64,000 nt of DNA from Panulirus ornatus (Eukaryota > Arthropoda > Malacostraca > Decapoda > Palinuridae). A program made the translations under genes and the position numbers. The DNA lies in contig NC_092236.1 in assembly GCF_036320965.1 (NCBI RefSeq), forward strand, positions 20,491,518 to 20,555,517. The letters run 5' to 3'. Shown here piece by piece: positions 13,201-26,429 of the stretch (the first letter of the stretch is position 1; each line of letters begins with the position of its first letter). The notes below the pieces were generated by a model. The model saw only the letters and a list, made by a program, of their open reading frames with translations, was not told the DNA's origin and did no database searches.

Positions 13201-14324
13201 AGAACCAGACTTCGCGACTGAGGTTTATTCAAATTATACTAATGTACGGTGTTTACCACTGCCATCCAGTCTTAAACGCCACCATGACCTTGATCTATAA
13301 CATGACCTTTGAGATGCCGTGCTTAAAAGGGTGTACATATAACAGACTTAGCCATAAAAAGGTAATAATCCAGCTGAACTTAGTCTATGCTGAGATAAGG
13401 TGTATCCAAACATGCAATCGCCTCCCATATCCCTGCCTTGGGGGTGGCATACGTCGAGGAAGATAGCGACACAGCAGCACTCGATACACAAAGCCACACT
13501 CCCGCCCTCGCCCAGCTGCGCCAGCCTCCACCACACCAACCAAATACCCCAGCACATGTGGGGTAGCCGCTCACTGTGCCGACGGCCGCTTCTAGGAAAT
13601 TCTTACACTCAGTATCGCCTTATGCCCTTGTTCGCCACACCCATCATACAGCTCTATCAGTGTTCACCACAACCATTACATGTTAGTCCTGAAATCTACC
13701 CCATTATAACTTTTTTACTACACTATATTGCGTAAATAAAAGAGAAACAAAGATTTTTAACCCATGGAGAAGGAAGACCCTTAGGCACGACAACTTAATA
13801 GTTTAAGTACGACGATTTAACTCCTTAAGTATGATGACTTAACACTTGAGTACAAAGATCAAAATCATCTTACTCATGGGATTAGCGCAACACAACCTCT
13901 ACTACGCCGTGAGGGGGTAACATTACGCGTTACACTCCCTAACGTACCATAGTTACTCTAGTATAGTTGTACGTGAACCACGATCTCCAGAGAGCTGAGA
14001 AGGAAGGGGACTAAAGCAGGGAGGGGCTTCACTCAGCAGCTGTAACTAACCCACCACATCCACACCTGCCTTCCCACTTCCGCTCACGGTTGCCTCTATC
14101 ATCTATCAAAATAACAAATTTTAGCCAAAACACTTTCTCTTTCATTTAGTTTATCATATCTCTTTTCTTTCAAATTTATGACAAAAAAATTGAACAATTC
14201 CAAGATTTGAGATAAAAGGCTATAACTCAAGCACAGTGACAACAAAGGGAGGTTATTTGAATTTATGTTTTTTGGTAAATGAATAAATCCGTTATCAAAG
14301 TCCCATATTAGCGTTGCGCGTATG

Positions 14325-14540
14325 TCTTCTGAGGCTAAACCAACAAGAGCAGGAGGAACAGCAGCAAACAGCAGCAATGGCAGCAGCAACAGAAGGGAAC
14401 AACGGAACGCAGTTCCTTACTCCCCGAACCAGTTTCTCTCCCCGTGTGGCTGCCCCACCGGACACCTGGCAGGGGGGCCACGCTACCTGGCTGGTTGCCA
14501 TGGTGACCACACTAGCCATCCCCTGTCAACACGCAAACAC
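14325..14540. other. GC-richer patch with CAG/CAA triplets
   Basis: A local GC-rich island with runs of CAG, GCA and CAA triplets near 14,345-14,395, followed by C-rich sequence. It could be part of an exon or CpG-rich regulatory DNA. No frame gives a recognisable domain and no splice context is evident, so no function is assigned. Confidence 0.35.
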
Positions 14541-14618
14541 GCCGTCACTCTCACTCACAAGCCTTTTTTCCCCTCCTAATTTTTCTCTACATATCTATGT
14601 CTCACTATCACTTCATGT

Positions 14619-14641
14619 CTATCTATCTATCTATCTATCTA

Positions 14642-14724
<83 letters not shown>
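14619..14724. repeat. (ATCT)n-(TA)n compound microsatellite
   Basis: About six ATCT tetramers run into about 39 TA dinucleotides. Replication slippage is the obvious origin. Confidence 0.95.
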
Positions 14725-14728
<4 letters not shown>

Positions 14729-16080
14729 ACGTGTATAAGTATTTAGTACCCTATAAATATAAGATTCTGTCGGTGCAGTCATCAACACGCATTATCCCTT
14801 CATATGACTCTCAGTGGAAGTTCCATCTTGTCGAGGGTGGAGCAAGACAAGCCTCGGTCGGCTAACACTTGTGTGTAGGGATGCTCTTATACGAACATCA
14901 GTCGATATCATAAGCAAGGGATTTTACCTTTTATCTATAAATGAATTATGTTATTAATCATGATCTGTTCCGATAATAAACCATAATTTTAAGCGATTAA
15001 CACGAGTGTGAGGGAAGGCGTACCATATCAGCTGCCGTCTTGAGTGGATGTGACGCGTCACAAACACCCTGGGAGCCCCTCCTTCAAGGGTTTTATATTA
15101 TTTCTTTGCCATGGGAGCGTCTCCTTCATGGGTCTGATATGATTCTTTTGACATTACATAACTATGGCAAGGGATAAAAGGAAAAGAAAACGGAGATGCT
15201 GACGGCAAAAACTCACCAAAGCTTTCAGTGGGCTGAGGTAACTGCCCATTCAGAGAGCGACCACCGTCCACATCATGATCAGCTAACTGTAACATTATGC
15301 AATACGCATCAGCAAAGGTTTTAAGTTCTCATTTTTAAGCTTAACTTTGTTCGTTCAGGTGCTGTAACTGAGGGAACGAGGAGTACACGAGTTTGCGCAC
15401 CCCAACCTTCCTAAGCAGAGGTTCCTGCATACCTGAGCGACATGAGTACTACTTATCGATTACCGATTATCTTCCCAGACTCCCAGTCTTCACCAAGTAA
15501 AAACACACAGTGGATCTGCTTCTAAGAAAGAGACTTTCTGCATGAGAAGTTTACACTGGTGTCACCTAAGCTAAACTTTCAGAATGCATCAGGATCAACA
15601 ACTATGCACACAAACGAATGCGAAATCGACACTTACCTGGTCAAAACGTATTCCGGCAACATGCAACTCGTACTAATATTACTAATAACTAATAACAATA
15701 TGGATAAAAAAAAACACTACCATTTAACAATACTCGATTACATGAATATACCCAAACGAACTCCATGAATAAACTAAGAATATTTCAAGGAAAATTTCGC
15801 GCCTGAATAATGTAGACCTTCCCACTCGTGAGCCACGGAGCACTCTATCGTTCAGTAGCCTGACTCCTCTTTTTTACATGAGGACTCCTCTTTCTTACAT
15901 GAGGAAGAACTCCATAAAAGCTGGTCAAAATCCCTCCCTCCTGGTTCCAATGAAGAGTGTGACATACGGTCGAACTAACAAGACTAACAGGGGAGGTGTG
16001 ATAGTCCGGTGGTCGTAAAGGTATGATTACATTTTCGTGCTTCAAGACACGGAAGTAAATCCACAATCGAGGTAAACTAA
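14725..16080. other. Intergenic DNA
   Basis: No gene recognised. Near 15,862-15,905 a 21-bp unit (GACTCCTCTTT...ACATGAG) occurs twice in tandem. Otherwise unremarkable. Confidence 0.5.
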
Positions 16081-16089
16081 TACGGAAGA

Positions 16090-16690
16090 AATCCCTCAGT
16101 ATCCTAAAGTGGCAATTACAACTTCCGGAAGGAAGAGTGCATCCAGCGGAGTAAATGGTTACAACCTTGGGAGGGAGAGTATACTCCAAGGGATGAGACC
16201 GCAAATTAGGAAGTAAACACTAGGGGTGGGAAAATAACATTGGGGATAAATGTGCACACTAAGGTGGAGAATGATATAAAATGAAGGTAGATTATACGCT
16301 TGGAGGGAAATTACATCCTTACAACTTGAAAAAGAGAAAAAAGTGACTCAAATAAGGGAAACACTACTCTGGGAATGGAACTTACACTCAGCTGAAGGAA
16401 ACTACACAAGAGGAAGAAACTATACTTTAGCAAGAGACAGTAAACTATAATTAGGAAAAAAAAAAAACACATGAAGAGATTACACTCAAGGATCAGAAAC
16501 AATTGGATGGAGTGTGACACTACACGCTGACAAGGAACAGCGTACTCCGAGATTACCATAACTGGGAAGAAAACTACAACCTGGAAATTAAAACTACATC
16601 ATTAAAAGGTTAACTAACTCCTCGGAAAGAAAACTATATCGTAAGGATGAGTATTATACCCTGGAGAAGCTAAGCAACTCTTGCGAAAAA
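16090..16690. repeat. Decayed short-period minisatellite (about 20-25 bp)
   Basis: Variants of GGAAATTACACYCTGGGAGG recur roughly every 20-25 bases: GGCAATTACAACTTCC, GGTTACAACCTTGGGAGGG, GGGAAATTACATCCTT, GGAAACTACACAAGAGG, GAAACTATACTTTAGC, GAAAACTACAACCTGG and so on. The units differ by many substitutions and indels, so the array is old. No open frame is preserved. Confidence 0.65.
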
Positions 16691-17039
16691 AAAAAAAACT
16701 ACTAGCGATGCTCTGATTATCAATTTCCTGCAGTGCTACATGGCTTACTGCAGTTCCCGTAATTTCAAAACGACCTTATCACATCATTGAGCTAACTGAA
16801 AACTAAAGTCTACTGTAACAAGCCTTACTAATACCAAGAAACATTGCTTTTTGTTAAATTTCGTGAACACTGGTGTAGAATAAGATCTATATTTCATGAA
16901 CCAACTACACTCAATCACTTTGGCTGAGTGCTTCCGACTTATCCGATGACTGATTACCTATCCAGAACAAATCTTAACGTTAGACAGTCAACACGAGGAA
17001 ATTATTCACTCTGGCATGAAAGTCTCACCCTTCGAGAAC
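16691..17039. other. Unique spacer between minisatellite blocks
   Basis: I see no gene or repeat in this 350-bp stretch. Confidence 0.5.
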
Positions 17040-17290
17040 ATGAACCGTGAAGCAGAGGACTAATGCCCTCTGAAGATGGAAATTACACCCAAAGGAGAGT
17101 ACCTACACCCTAGGAGGGGAAACTTAACTATGTGGTGGAAAATACACCCTGGAGAGGAGAGCATGGTAAGGAAGAAATTATATCTTAAAGGGAATTACAT
17201 CTTGGAGGAAGGTAAACAACACCCTATAGGGGATAATTATCCTGAAAATGAAGAGGTGCAAACTATGATGGAAGACGAATAGCTCCGAGA
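17040..17290. repeat. Second block of the same decayed minisatellite
   Basis: The same unit type as 16,090-16,690 recurs: GGAAATTACACCCAAAGG, CCTACACCCTAGGAGG, GGAAAATACACCCTGGAG, GGGAATTACATCTTGGAGG. This block is less eroded than the first. The 68-codon open frame here (17,076-17,282) is a by-product of the repeat and shows as a repeating YxxG/ExxL pattern. Confidence 0.65.
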
Positions 17291-19733
17291 ATACACAGGA
17301 AACCCTAAACGTTAAATCATTACAGAAAATAGAGGTCAAATACAAAAATAATCAGGTTCATCAGATTGAAATTCAGAACAAACTGGTAGCTACAACTAAG
17401 CAGACGGTCAGACAAAAAGAAAATTGGGCCGAAGTAAATCTGAACATGGCTGAAATACCTAACTGTAAGATAACTTTTTTTCTCTCTTTAAGGTTGCAAG
17501 GTTATGAAACAAATACAGTAAAATGAGGCAATCTATACAGTAGACTTAGATCATCTAAACTATTCAAATGCATATCGTAAGCTCATGTAGCTACTGGATT
17601 TTAGAGAAGCCTAACCTATCACACACTCAACGTTTCCCAGAAACAGGTTATGAGGATGCTCTCAATCTCTTGACCTTCACCATAACGGACTACAAACAGG
17701 CTTTTGGCATTACGAGACAATCTCCAGGCATATCATCCTACTTCTCCGTTTCCAGTATCCACACGCAAAGGCAGCTCAGATACGCCTAAGCAATGATCCT
17801 GACAGGAAATTACCGTCACCACATAACAACGATGTAACTTAAGAAGTTAGTTCTGAACTCATGGAAATTAACATTAACAACATAACGGTGATGACATGAC
17901 AGCAACATGTATTAAAGCCTTCTAAGTGAGAGAAAATATTTGCAAATTACATAAACTTCAAATCTCAAAGAGGAAAGCCTCTTTATGCTTCATAATGTTA
18001 TTTATTTAGTTCTCTTTCATTCGTATATCCTCTGTTAGTCATCCACAATATCTTTACTCCAGCACACTACGTAAGACCTAATACATCAACACAAATTCCT
18101 TGAAAAAACAAAAAAGCTTACGAATCACACGAGCCAAAAGCCTCCTCGAGACCAGTGACACGTCGGTTGAAGTTATTTCCTATGTTAGTTGGTCATCGTG
18201 AGTTACGCAGTTCGAAAAACAATGGCAATGAAGTTGGAGGACTGATTACACTTATCAAACTGGTTAAAGGATCCAGGACTTCGTAAGTAAGATGGGTGAC
18301 CAAGTGTGAGCGGTGGGTGGGCTCCCCTGGCAGTGCTAGGCCGGTCAGGCCGCGGGGGGAGAGAGATCCGTTTCCCCGTCTGGCCACCGCCTGCCTGCAT
18401 CCTTGCCCCCATTGTGGCCAGTTTCTCCCCGGAGACAGTGAGTCACACCCACCGGTGTCCTGCCACAAGGAGACAGTAATGGTCAACATGAATTACACTC
18501 CTGTAGCTCTCCATTTCCGCCTCGTAGAATATTCCTTGTACTGACATGTCCCACCAACGTGCACGGAAGGTACTGGGTACTTACATATGAGAGGCCTAAC
18601 CATTAGGATTCCCCTACGCTAAATGACATATTCATTCAATTCATACAACCGTAACAATTAACTGACAAAAGAACAAAAACCCATATAAGGAAAATACATA
18701 TGCTTGAAACATCATACAATCCTTCCTGTATCCCATTAACACACTAATACACATACCAAAATAACCATACAAGTAAACTGATAACGAAACATACTAATAC
18801 ATGATCAGACATTAGAAAGTCCATAGTCTCTGGTCCGCTCACCACAACAGTAACATAGCGGTGTACTGTCATTAGCTCACGACTTGTTCACATTCAACGT
18901 AAACATAACCCATACACATCTTCCATTTGTACACTACATAGGGAGAATAAAACTGAATATTCATGAACAGAATTATGATACTGAACAAAATATTATACCA
19001 ATAAAGAGAATATGTATCTAATTATCTGTACCTCTGAGGTGGACCAAGCGCTGAGGGCTGCAGTCCCACTGACATTAGTAAAAAGGAACATATTGCTTTC
19101 CACAATCTGCTTCATAATCATCCACCCACTTGCCATACTAACTGGGTCACCAGGAGGGACCTACTTCCTCATCATCCTAACCTAGTTCCTAACACTAGAA
19201 AAAAAAAAAAATCCAAATGCGTATCATCTACGATCATTCTCTTGGCATCATCTGAAATACACAGTGGGTCAGTCACCAACATTCGTCCTCTTCCATGTAA
19301 AACTACCTTACCACCTTCACAGACCCTCTTTCGCCATGCCCTGAAGGTGAGACCTACTCCAGTGATCAAATATTCTAAAACAAAATGCCTTTCCAATGAC
19401 GTCCTCACCCAACATTTCTTACTTAATCTTCCATTCCTATCTTACAATTCTTAACACATATCGTAGGTTATCATCCATGCATCTCTTATTTTTTAATCTA
19501 ATCGCTGACATCCAAAGTTCTACAAGGAGGACACCTGAACACAACAAAACTTCCCATTCATCACGATTCCCACAACAACTTATTCCTCTTGCCTGCATTC
19601 ATTCTATTTTCTATCATTTGTTCTTCCAGTGCCACCTTTATTGGATGATTCCCAAATACTAGCATTACTCACATCCATGATTCAACACCAACAATAAACA
19701 TACAAACCTGCGGACCACAACATCCGCCACCTA
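17291..19733. other. Intergenic DNA
   Basis: No gene recognised. A GC-rich, CpG-containing patch at 18,295-18,480 stands out against the AT-rich surroundings, but its frames show no known domain. Confidence 0.5.
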
Positions 19734-19760
19734 CACACACACACACACACACACACACAA
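19734..19760. repeat. (CA)n microsatellite
   Basis: A short run of about 13 CA dinucleotides. Confidence 0.9.
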
Positions 19761-20540
19761 CCAAAAAGACTTACCATTCTACCCAACTCTTCATTTGCTA
19801 CAGGAAAACAGTGTTTACATACATTAGCTTCGACAGTTTCCGTCCTGTTGCAGCATAATCTAGCTGTGTCGGAAAAGCAATCGTCCAATATGAACCTCAT
19901 CACACAAACCGTCCCATCCATAAAATACTGACGAACCGTGAAGGGATAAACGAATCTTTAACACATACCCATATTAGTTTTGAACCACTACTCACTCATA
20001 GCCACATTTACTCTAAAATATGCCGTGCAATGCAAGAAAAAGAAAAATACAGTCTTCCTGCAAGTAAAACATTCCCAAATCTTTATTAACACTATTTTTC
20101 ACCAAACCTAATATGAAAATATTAGTGGTGAGGTTGTATGGCAGTCATCAAAATGATCAAACAAATGACTTTCTGAGATAATAGCGTATACTTATGTGGT
20201 ACTGAACAGTGTGAATAAACAAATCTGAATGAACGTCCTCTTGTCTTTTTCTCTCTTACCGTTACTACAAGCTATCATCAGTGAAACTAAGCGCTCCCAG
20301 AGCCTGTCACCAGCCTTTCTTACACCCCAGTATTCCCATCCTCTACTTCCATTCACATTATACCCCTTCTACTTGATTCTCTTTTCTGTTCTCATGTCCT
20401 CTTTTTGGCATTCATTATCACCTCTAATATTCGTATACGTCTAAAAGAAAAAGACCAGTGACATTCGTCGAATTCTGGTCAGTTTCTCTAAGAACGATCA
20501 TTGACTTGAACGGATACTGTCTCTATCATACTGTATGTAA

Positions 20541-20541
20541 G

Positions 20542-20595
<54 letters not shown>
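20541..20595. repeat. (GT)n microsatellite
   Basis: About 27 uninterrupted GT dinucleotides. Confidence 0.95.
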
Positions 20596-20596
<1 letters not shown>

Positions 20597-23040
20597 GCAC
20601 AGTGCCTCTAGGATATCTGTGCGAGTGAAAGTGGCTGAGTCTTCTGTAGCCTCATACTCGTCTTTTTTGCACCAATGGATCACTTAAGACTCATGACATT
20701 ACCATCTTACAAATAACTCATCTTTCCGCAGGATGAAGAGAGAATTAGCAGCTTCCTGTTGACGTGAGAATAATAACAAGCCGACAACTGATGCCACGCT
20801 CCTACAGGGAAGAAAGCTGTTGTCTCCACAGATATGTTATACTCAGAAAACTGGAAGCTCTTCCAGTAAGTGGGTTCCGTTACAAAAACAAGTTCCTGCA
20901 AGCAGATGAGCCTACCTTTCAAAATGAGAATCTATGAGCGATCTTTGGTCAATGGGTCTATTAACCTCTTGAGCAAAACGTTAAGGGCCTTGAGCATCCT
21001 TGAGCATGATGGCACGACCCCTAAGAATGATGGCTTGATCACTGACCTCGCATCTGAAGGGTTCTCAAGGGGGTTCAATATTCTATCACACCTGTCATTG
21101 TCCTTAGAATGTATGGTATTCAGGAAGTCTACCATGTGAGACATCAAACACACTATGCTGCCCCATGGGAAATTAACCTCTTTGATATCACTGTTCCCAG
21201 TTTTCCCTAAAATGCCCGTGCTCAGATCTCAGCCCGAGCTGATGTTGACAATAGGTAATGACGCCCGTTATCTCGGTGACACCATCACCACCAAACATAA
21301 TCTCTCGCAAAATGTACATCAACATGGGTCCCTACAACAAAATGCTGGTGCTACTGGTTAGTGCTGTTGTCGTAATACGAGTTGTTTGGCTTTTACCTAG
21401 GACAGGGAGTCCGGATCAATAACTGGGCATCCACACACCAACCTGAACTCTTTGCTAACCCAATGGCCTTATGGTTGCTTAAACCATGTTAATCGCTCCT
21501 AAACATAGACTGCAGGTGATTATCACTCATCAGTAACGCACTAAAATCCCCTTCAGCATGATAGTGATATGGCTATGTTTGAAGTAAGACATAATGGAGC
21601 TTAGAGTCCTGTTGATACCGAATGGACCAACTATGCTTTTGCAATCCTTTTTTTTTTACGGCTTTTAGGGGAACTTTATTTTTTTTTTAAGTAGTGTTAA
21701 GGCCAGGCCATCTCGCTTGGGTCTTTGTTGTCTATGTATTTATGCAACTAAACTTCCGAGCAGAAGCTACTCTCACAACATGCAACATTATGCACCTGAA
21801 TGTTGTAAAATCAGTGGATGATTATTACCGATTACAAAATGTGTATATGCATTACATCCATAACAATGTTCTACCTTAGGTACTTCAGAGATGATTATTA
21901 TCGATTACAAAATGTGTATATGCATTACATCCATAACAATGCTCTGCCTTAGGTACTTGAAAAGCATTCTAACTTTCCTTCTTGTTTAAAGTTCACTTGT
22001 TATATGACTTAATACATAACTCATTCCTTATTCTTCAACGTCTGTAAACAATTCACTTACTACATACACAGTTGAACAAAGCCTAAACCTTGCAAACATG
22101 CTTTGACATATATTTTAATCACCGAGGTCTAGTTTCTGGACCTTTTTTGCATTCTGTATCTTCTGTATACAGGAAAGACACGTTGCAAGACTAAGCAAAC
22201 GAAATACGGAAAAACAAAAAAAAATGGTAATTAATTTGAAAGTGCTGGAAGGAGAGGAATGATCAAGTAGAAACTGAGGAGGAATTACCAGTCATGAGGG
22301 TCGTCTTAAGCTGAAGGATCGATAAGAGAGGGACACACAGCACTAGCCTAGCCACTACTACACTACGTAAGATGGCTACACCAAGGACCACATCACGGAC
22401 GAGGGCCAGGCCTCAGCACGGGAGGACTACGCAAGAAAAAATGAACACTACAATAAGTTAGCTCATCTTATTCAAGACATGACACACGATGTACAACACA
22501 GAGCGATGTAGTACCGCTGGCTGGAAATCTGACAGTTTGTTACGGTGTCTGACAGCACAATTAAGTCTAACCTCTCGAGCACGAATGTACGACTTATTAA
22601 GTACGACGATGCGAAGACATGAGTCTATCATGGCCACAGGCTAATGCGAACTGTGAACGCAACAGTGCGAACTTTGAGCAAGACCCTACATACCCTTGAC
22701 TTTGACAGATCAGAAAGATCTGGAATGTACAGTTGTGCTCTAGGGTTGTATGATTACGCTCATCGGGTTAAAACATAAGATCATCACCAATGGAGTCGTG
22801 ATCAAGATGCTGACATTTCACACAGAAACATGACGGCACTTGCCCGCATATGTACCTTCACAAGAATAGTTTAGTAAATCACTGGTATTATAACTAACTG
22901 AAGTTAAAAGCCTTAACTTCTAAAATGAATCAAATAGACAAAGAGCTGTCTTGAGCACTATTCTATTTACATTCTACCTTGATCCTTAAAGTGATTGAGT
23001 TCGCATCATGTAGGCATGAGTCTTTTACAGACTCAGGGAG
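20596..23040. other. Intergenic DNA
   Basis: No gene recognised. It contains the 73-bp tandem duplication at 21,817. The segment near 20,930-21,340 is less AT-rich and has overlapping 70-90-codon frames on both strands, none with a known domain. Confidence 0.5.
21817..21958. repeat. Two-copy tandem repeat, 73-bp period
   Basis: The unit starting at 21,817 (GATGATTATTACCGATTAC...) is repeated at 21,890 with only about three or four differences, ending CCTTAGGTACTT in both. Its high identity points to a recent local duplication. Confidence 0.9.
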
Positions 23041-23089
23041 GGATGGAAGCTCTCCTGACTTAAACTGCCCTATGGGTGGGAGGGGTATT

Positions 23090-23475
23090 GACAGGCCAGG
23101 GGAAGCGTGAACCCCCTGATCCTCTGACTCACCCAACCAATGGGCTGGGCGAGTGACGGGCCAGGGAAGGGTGGATCCACTGGCCTTCTGACTCTCCCTA
23201 GGGGGGGGGGGGGATGAATAAGTGATGGGTCAGGGGATCATGGACCTCCTGGCCCTCTAGTTAATCCTACACGAGAAACTGTGACGGGCCAGGGAAGCGT
23301 GGACCTCCTTCTCCGCTCATTCACCCTACCCAGGGCGATGAATATTGGGCCTGGAGAGTGTGGGTCCTCTGGGCCTCTGACTCACCCTACCCACGAGTGG
23401 GAGGGTGTCTTGCTGAGCCAGGGAAGCGTGGACCCCTTGACTCGCTCTACAGGTATCGACCAATACTGCCACTCC
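23090..23475. repeat. Degenerate GC-rich minisatellite, six units of about 60-69 bp
   Basis: Units begin at about 23,090, 23,155, 23,224, 23,283, 23,344 and 23,413, each with a GACGGGCCAGGGAAGCGTGG-like start followed by a CCTCTGACTCACCCTACCC-like block. A G homopolymer (about 14 nt) interrupts the second unit. Open frames through it (for example 23,281-23,517) only reflect the repeat. Confidence 0.8.
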
Positions 23476-26157
23476 CCCTGCAACGAACTGTTGCGTCGTC
23501 ATGTGGACAGGACCTGACTGTCACAAGACGTTACGCTCCACTACTTGGCTGGCTGCCGTTGACCGCCCTGTAACTATCAACAGTTCCTATGGGGATCCTC
23601 TAAAAACACTGGGTGTGTGAGCTCCCTGCATGATAGCAACAATGATCAAAATACCAGCCTAGCCAAAACTTCAGGGTCAGTGGCACTCCTGGGACGACCT
23701 TTCTGTCGTCAGTATGTAAATGAAGCGTCTGTTTTTTAAATATGGTCAGGACAGGATATCAAATATTATCAAAAGGTATACTAAATGATCTTGCTGAATC
23801 GACAAGGATCTTTCCTTATGTGGTCTTTCCTTCCAGGAGCAACATTATGCTTCAGGCGTCGATAATATTTTAAAGTGACATTTTTAATCTTAACAGGATA
23901 CTGGAAACAGTTACTGGCGTGATGGTATATAATACCAGAAAGGTACCCAATTATGCTCATGGGTACTCAGCGGGTGGTATATGCTGCTGAATTACTGGTG
24001 GATATGTACTGTTGGCTTAATGTATCATCGATGAATCGTTGGAAAGGAAGGTTGGAGAAAGCTGGCTGGAGTGCAATGATGCAGAGTAGGAAATGTCACA
24101 GGAATATTGGAAAGTGCTTCTTTAATCAAATATTTCGAATAATAGTAAAAAGTACTTAGTACTAGAAAGATGAAATGTTAGAGAAAAGTTGGAGAGATCT
24201 GTTGGAGATGAGAAAAAAGCATTAGAATACTACGCTCTTCCAACACGAAATGTTAGGCTACCCTGAGTGGGGTCCGACCGCAGACAACTCGTTAAGACAG
24301 TTCGTGAGGCAACAGATTAACACTGCGAATCTCTTTTCTTCTGCTTCTTTCCGCTACCATTTCACTCACTCTTTCCTATAACTCATGATTATGTTAACGA
24401 ACTAATGAGTTTAACTCCAAGCATATTTTCATAAGTATGCACTATTAAGAAATTGCATCTGGCTGAGTGTATGGACAGGTGTGTAAATCATACTTGAGTA
24501 AATACGTACGTACTGATTACGCAGTTACTTGACTTAATGTTCACGAGTTTAAGTCATCTTTCCATCTGGTCGTACCCGAGTAATTCTTCTAGATCAGATT
24601 AAGAGAGGTTAAAGACATGAAAAAGCTTGATGCTATGCATTTGTTCCTCCAGCTTAAGCTTCATGGAAATAGACCTATTAAAATGAAAAAGAAATGATTT
24701 TGTTGAAAAGCATGCATAATTGTTGGGAGGAGAATTTTTCTTTAAATGTATAAACATGTGGGTACGAAATGCCAAAAAGTAAAAGATACATTAAGGATGT
24801 TCTTCCAATTACGTTCAACGCTCAAAGTCTTCCGATTTTCATTTCCAATTATAAACAACAATTATCTACCTGTGAACAGCACTGAACATCTGAACGATAC
24901 ATACAACCGTCTTTCACATACTATTAATGAAATCTGAATGGATAAAGACCATGACTGTCAGTCATATACAGTATAGCTTTCCTTGTAACCCTAACTATCT
25001 GCATCTTTCTCTCATAACCAATCTATTCACGAGTACCAACATGGCCACACGCTAATCAATACATAATGATACTACGATTAGATACTAGGAGTATGAGAAA
25101 ATATACAGGACTGGAATTGGAATATATGCCATTCTGGACTAGAATCTAAATTCATGCCATTCTATTTCGAAACACTGCAACGGTACCACTTCGTTTAGAA
25201 TCTCTTTTTTTTTATTTCATCCCTTCACCCATCTGCAATTTTGATGTCTTATGATTTCTGGTTTACGTTATTGTTTGGTGCATGTTAACATCAAGTGCGT
25301 AAGGTAATAGTTGCTTCAGTTTTCACGGAGTCGAGCCGCTCGCCACTCCCGTGACTATTGCAGGAAACAGTGTCACGCATGACCGTGGTGGACCCCACGC
25401 TCAGACTTGGTTTCTCACCACACTAACCTACCCTTGGTCTGTGGCGGTTTTAGCGGGCATCGACCCCTGGAAATCATTAAGCCAGTCATCCTTTTTGCTA
25501 TTTTACTTTATAAGACCACAATCTAGTATTTCAATTAATTTTAGTTCATGATTTGAGATAAAATATGACATGTTTGCCGGTCGAAAAATAAATTCATGAA
25601 AAATAAACAGAAAGGTAAATGCAGCGGCCAGATAGAGCTGCGTAAAATGATAAACCGCTCACACAATGGGCTACCAGGTGACAACCCTCCCAGGCCGGGT
25701 TGTAAACTAGAAGAAATGGCAATTCTGAAGGCATTGAATCTTAATAACTTAAAAGCTAAAGTTTAAAGCATTTCTAAGTGCAAAACATATTTGATTAATA
25801 AACTGTGGCGAAAGACTTTAGTAACTAGTCATCCTAAAAGGAGTATAATTTGGCATTTTTCCCTAGATATTTTGTTCTCCGCTTATGTTCTTACTGACGT
25901 TCAGACAGCTCATGTGTGTATATAAACTGTCACAGATGAAGGCTGACTTCTTACTGAAGCTAATTTCTAGCACAGCTCAGATTCTGAGTGGTTTAGTTTT
26001 ACGCCTGCGGCCATGCTTCAGTAGCTTGAATATGCTACTTTCTAAGATTTGTGAGAGGTTTTTCGCTGAATATATGATTTTACAGAACATCTGTTACAAA
26101 TATCCTAAAAAAAGGTAAAAATGTTGGGTAACGAGCAGGCCCCTGCATATCGTCCCG
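23476..26157. other. Intergenic DNA
   Basis: No gene, RNA or repeat family recognised. Only short open frames. Confidence 0.5.

Positions 26158-26233
<76 letters not shown>
26158..26233. repeat. (CT)n microsatellite
   Basis: About 37 uninterrupted CT dinucleotides. Alternating Arg-Glu or Leu-Ser frames through it are artefacts. Confidence 0.97.
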
Positions 26234-26236
<3 letters not shown>

Positions 26237-26429
26237 CTCACTTGAAGGGCTGATGCAGGTAAACAAAGGATTTCAAACAACAGACCTCTGGATCCCCCGA
26301 GAGACTGTCTATGATAGTGGAAGAGATCAGAAACTCACAGATTATTGTAGGAAAAGTTAGAGGGCACCAAAAGAATACCCTGCAAACTGTCATGGTGACT
26401 AATGAGATGCATGTTAAGTCTTGACCTTA

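Larger units (their letters stand above)
6712..14618. other. Long intergenic stretch, no gene recognised
   Basis: About 7.9 kb without a supported gene. Open frames are short and lack motifs. The longest (11,790-12,431, plus strand) is a serine/proline-rich low-complexity translation of C/T-rich DNA. Local features are a two-copy 44-bp repeat near 7132, homopolymer A and T runs, a C-rich pyrimidine tract at about 11,640-12,110 and a GC-richer patch at 13,400-13,620. Confidence 0.55.

Noticed and set aside
13348..13735. Overlapping frames in the GC-richer patch as a host exon
   Set aside because: Frames overlap on both strands without a domain or a clear splice context, so no exon is supported.
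14314..14865. 183-codon frame with a glutamine-rich start
   Set aside because: It runs through CAG triplets, C-rich sequence and a (TA)n tract. There is no coherent domain.
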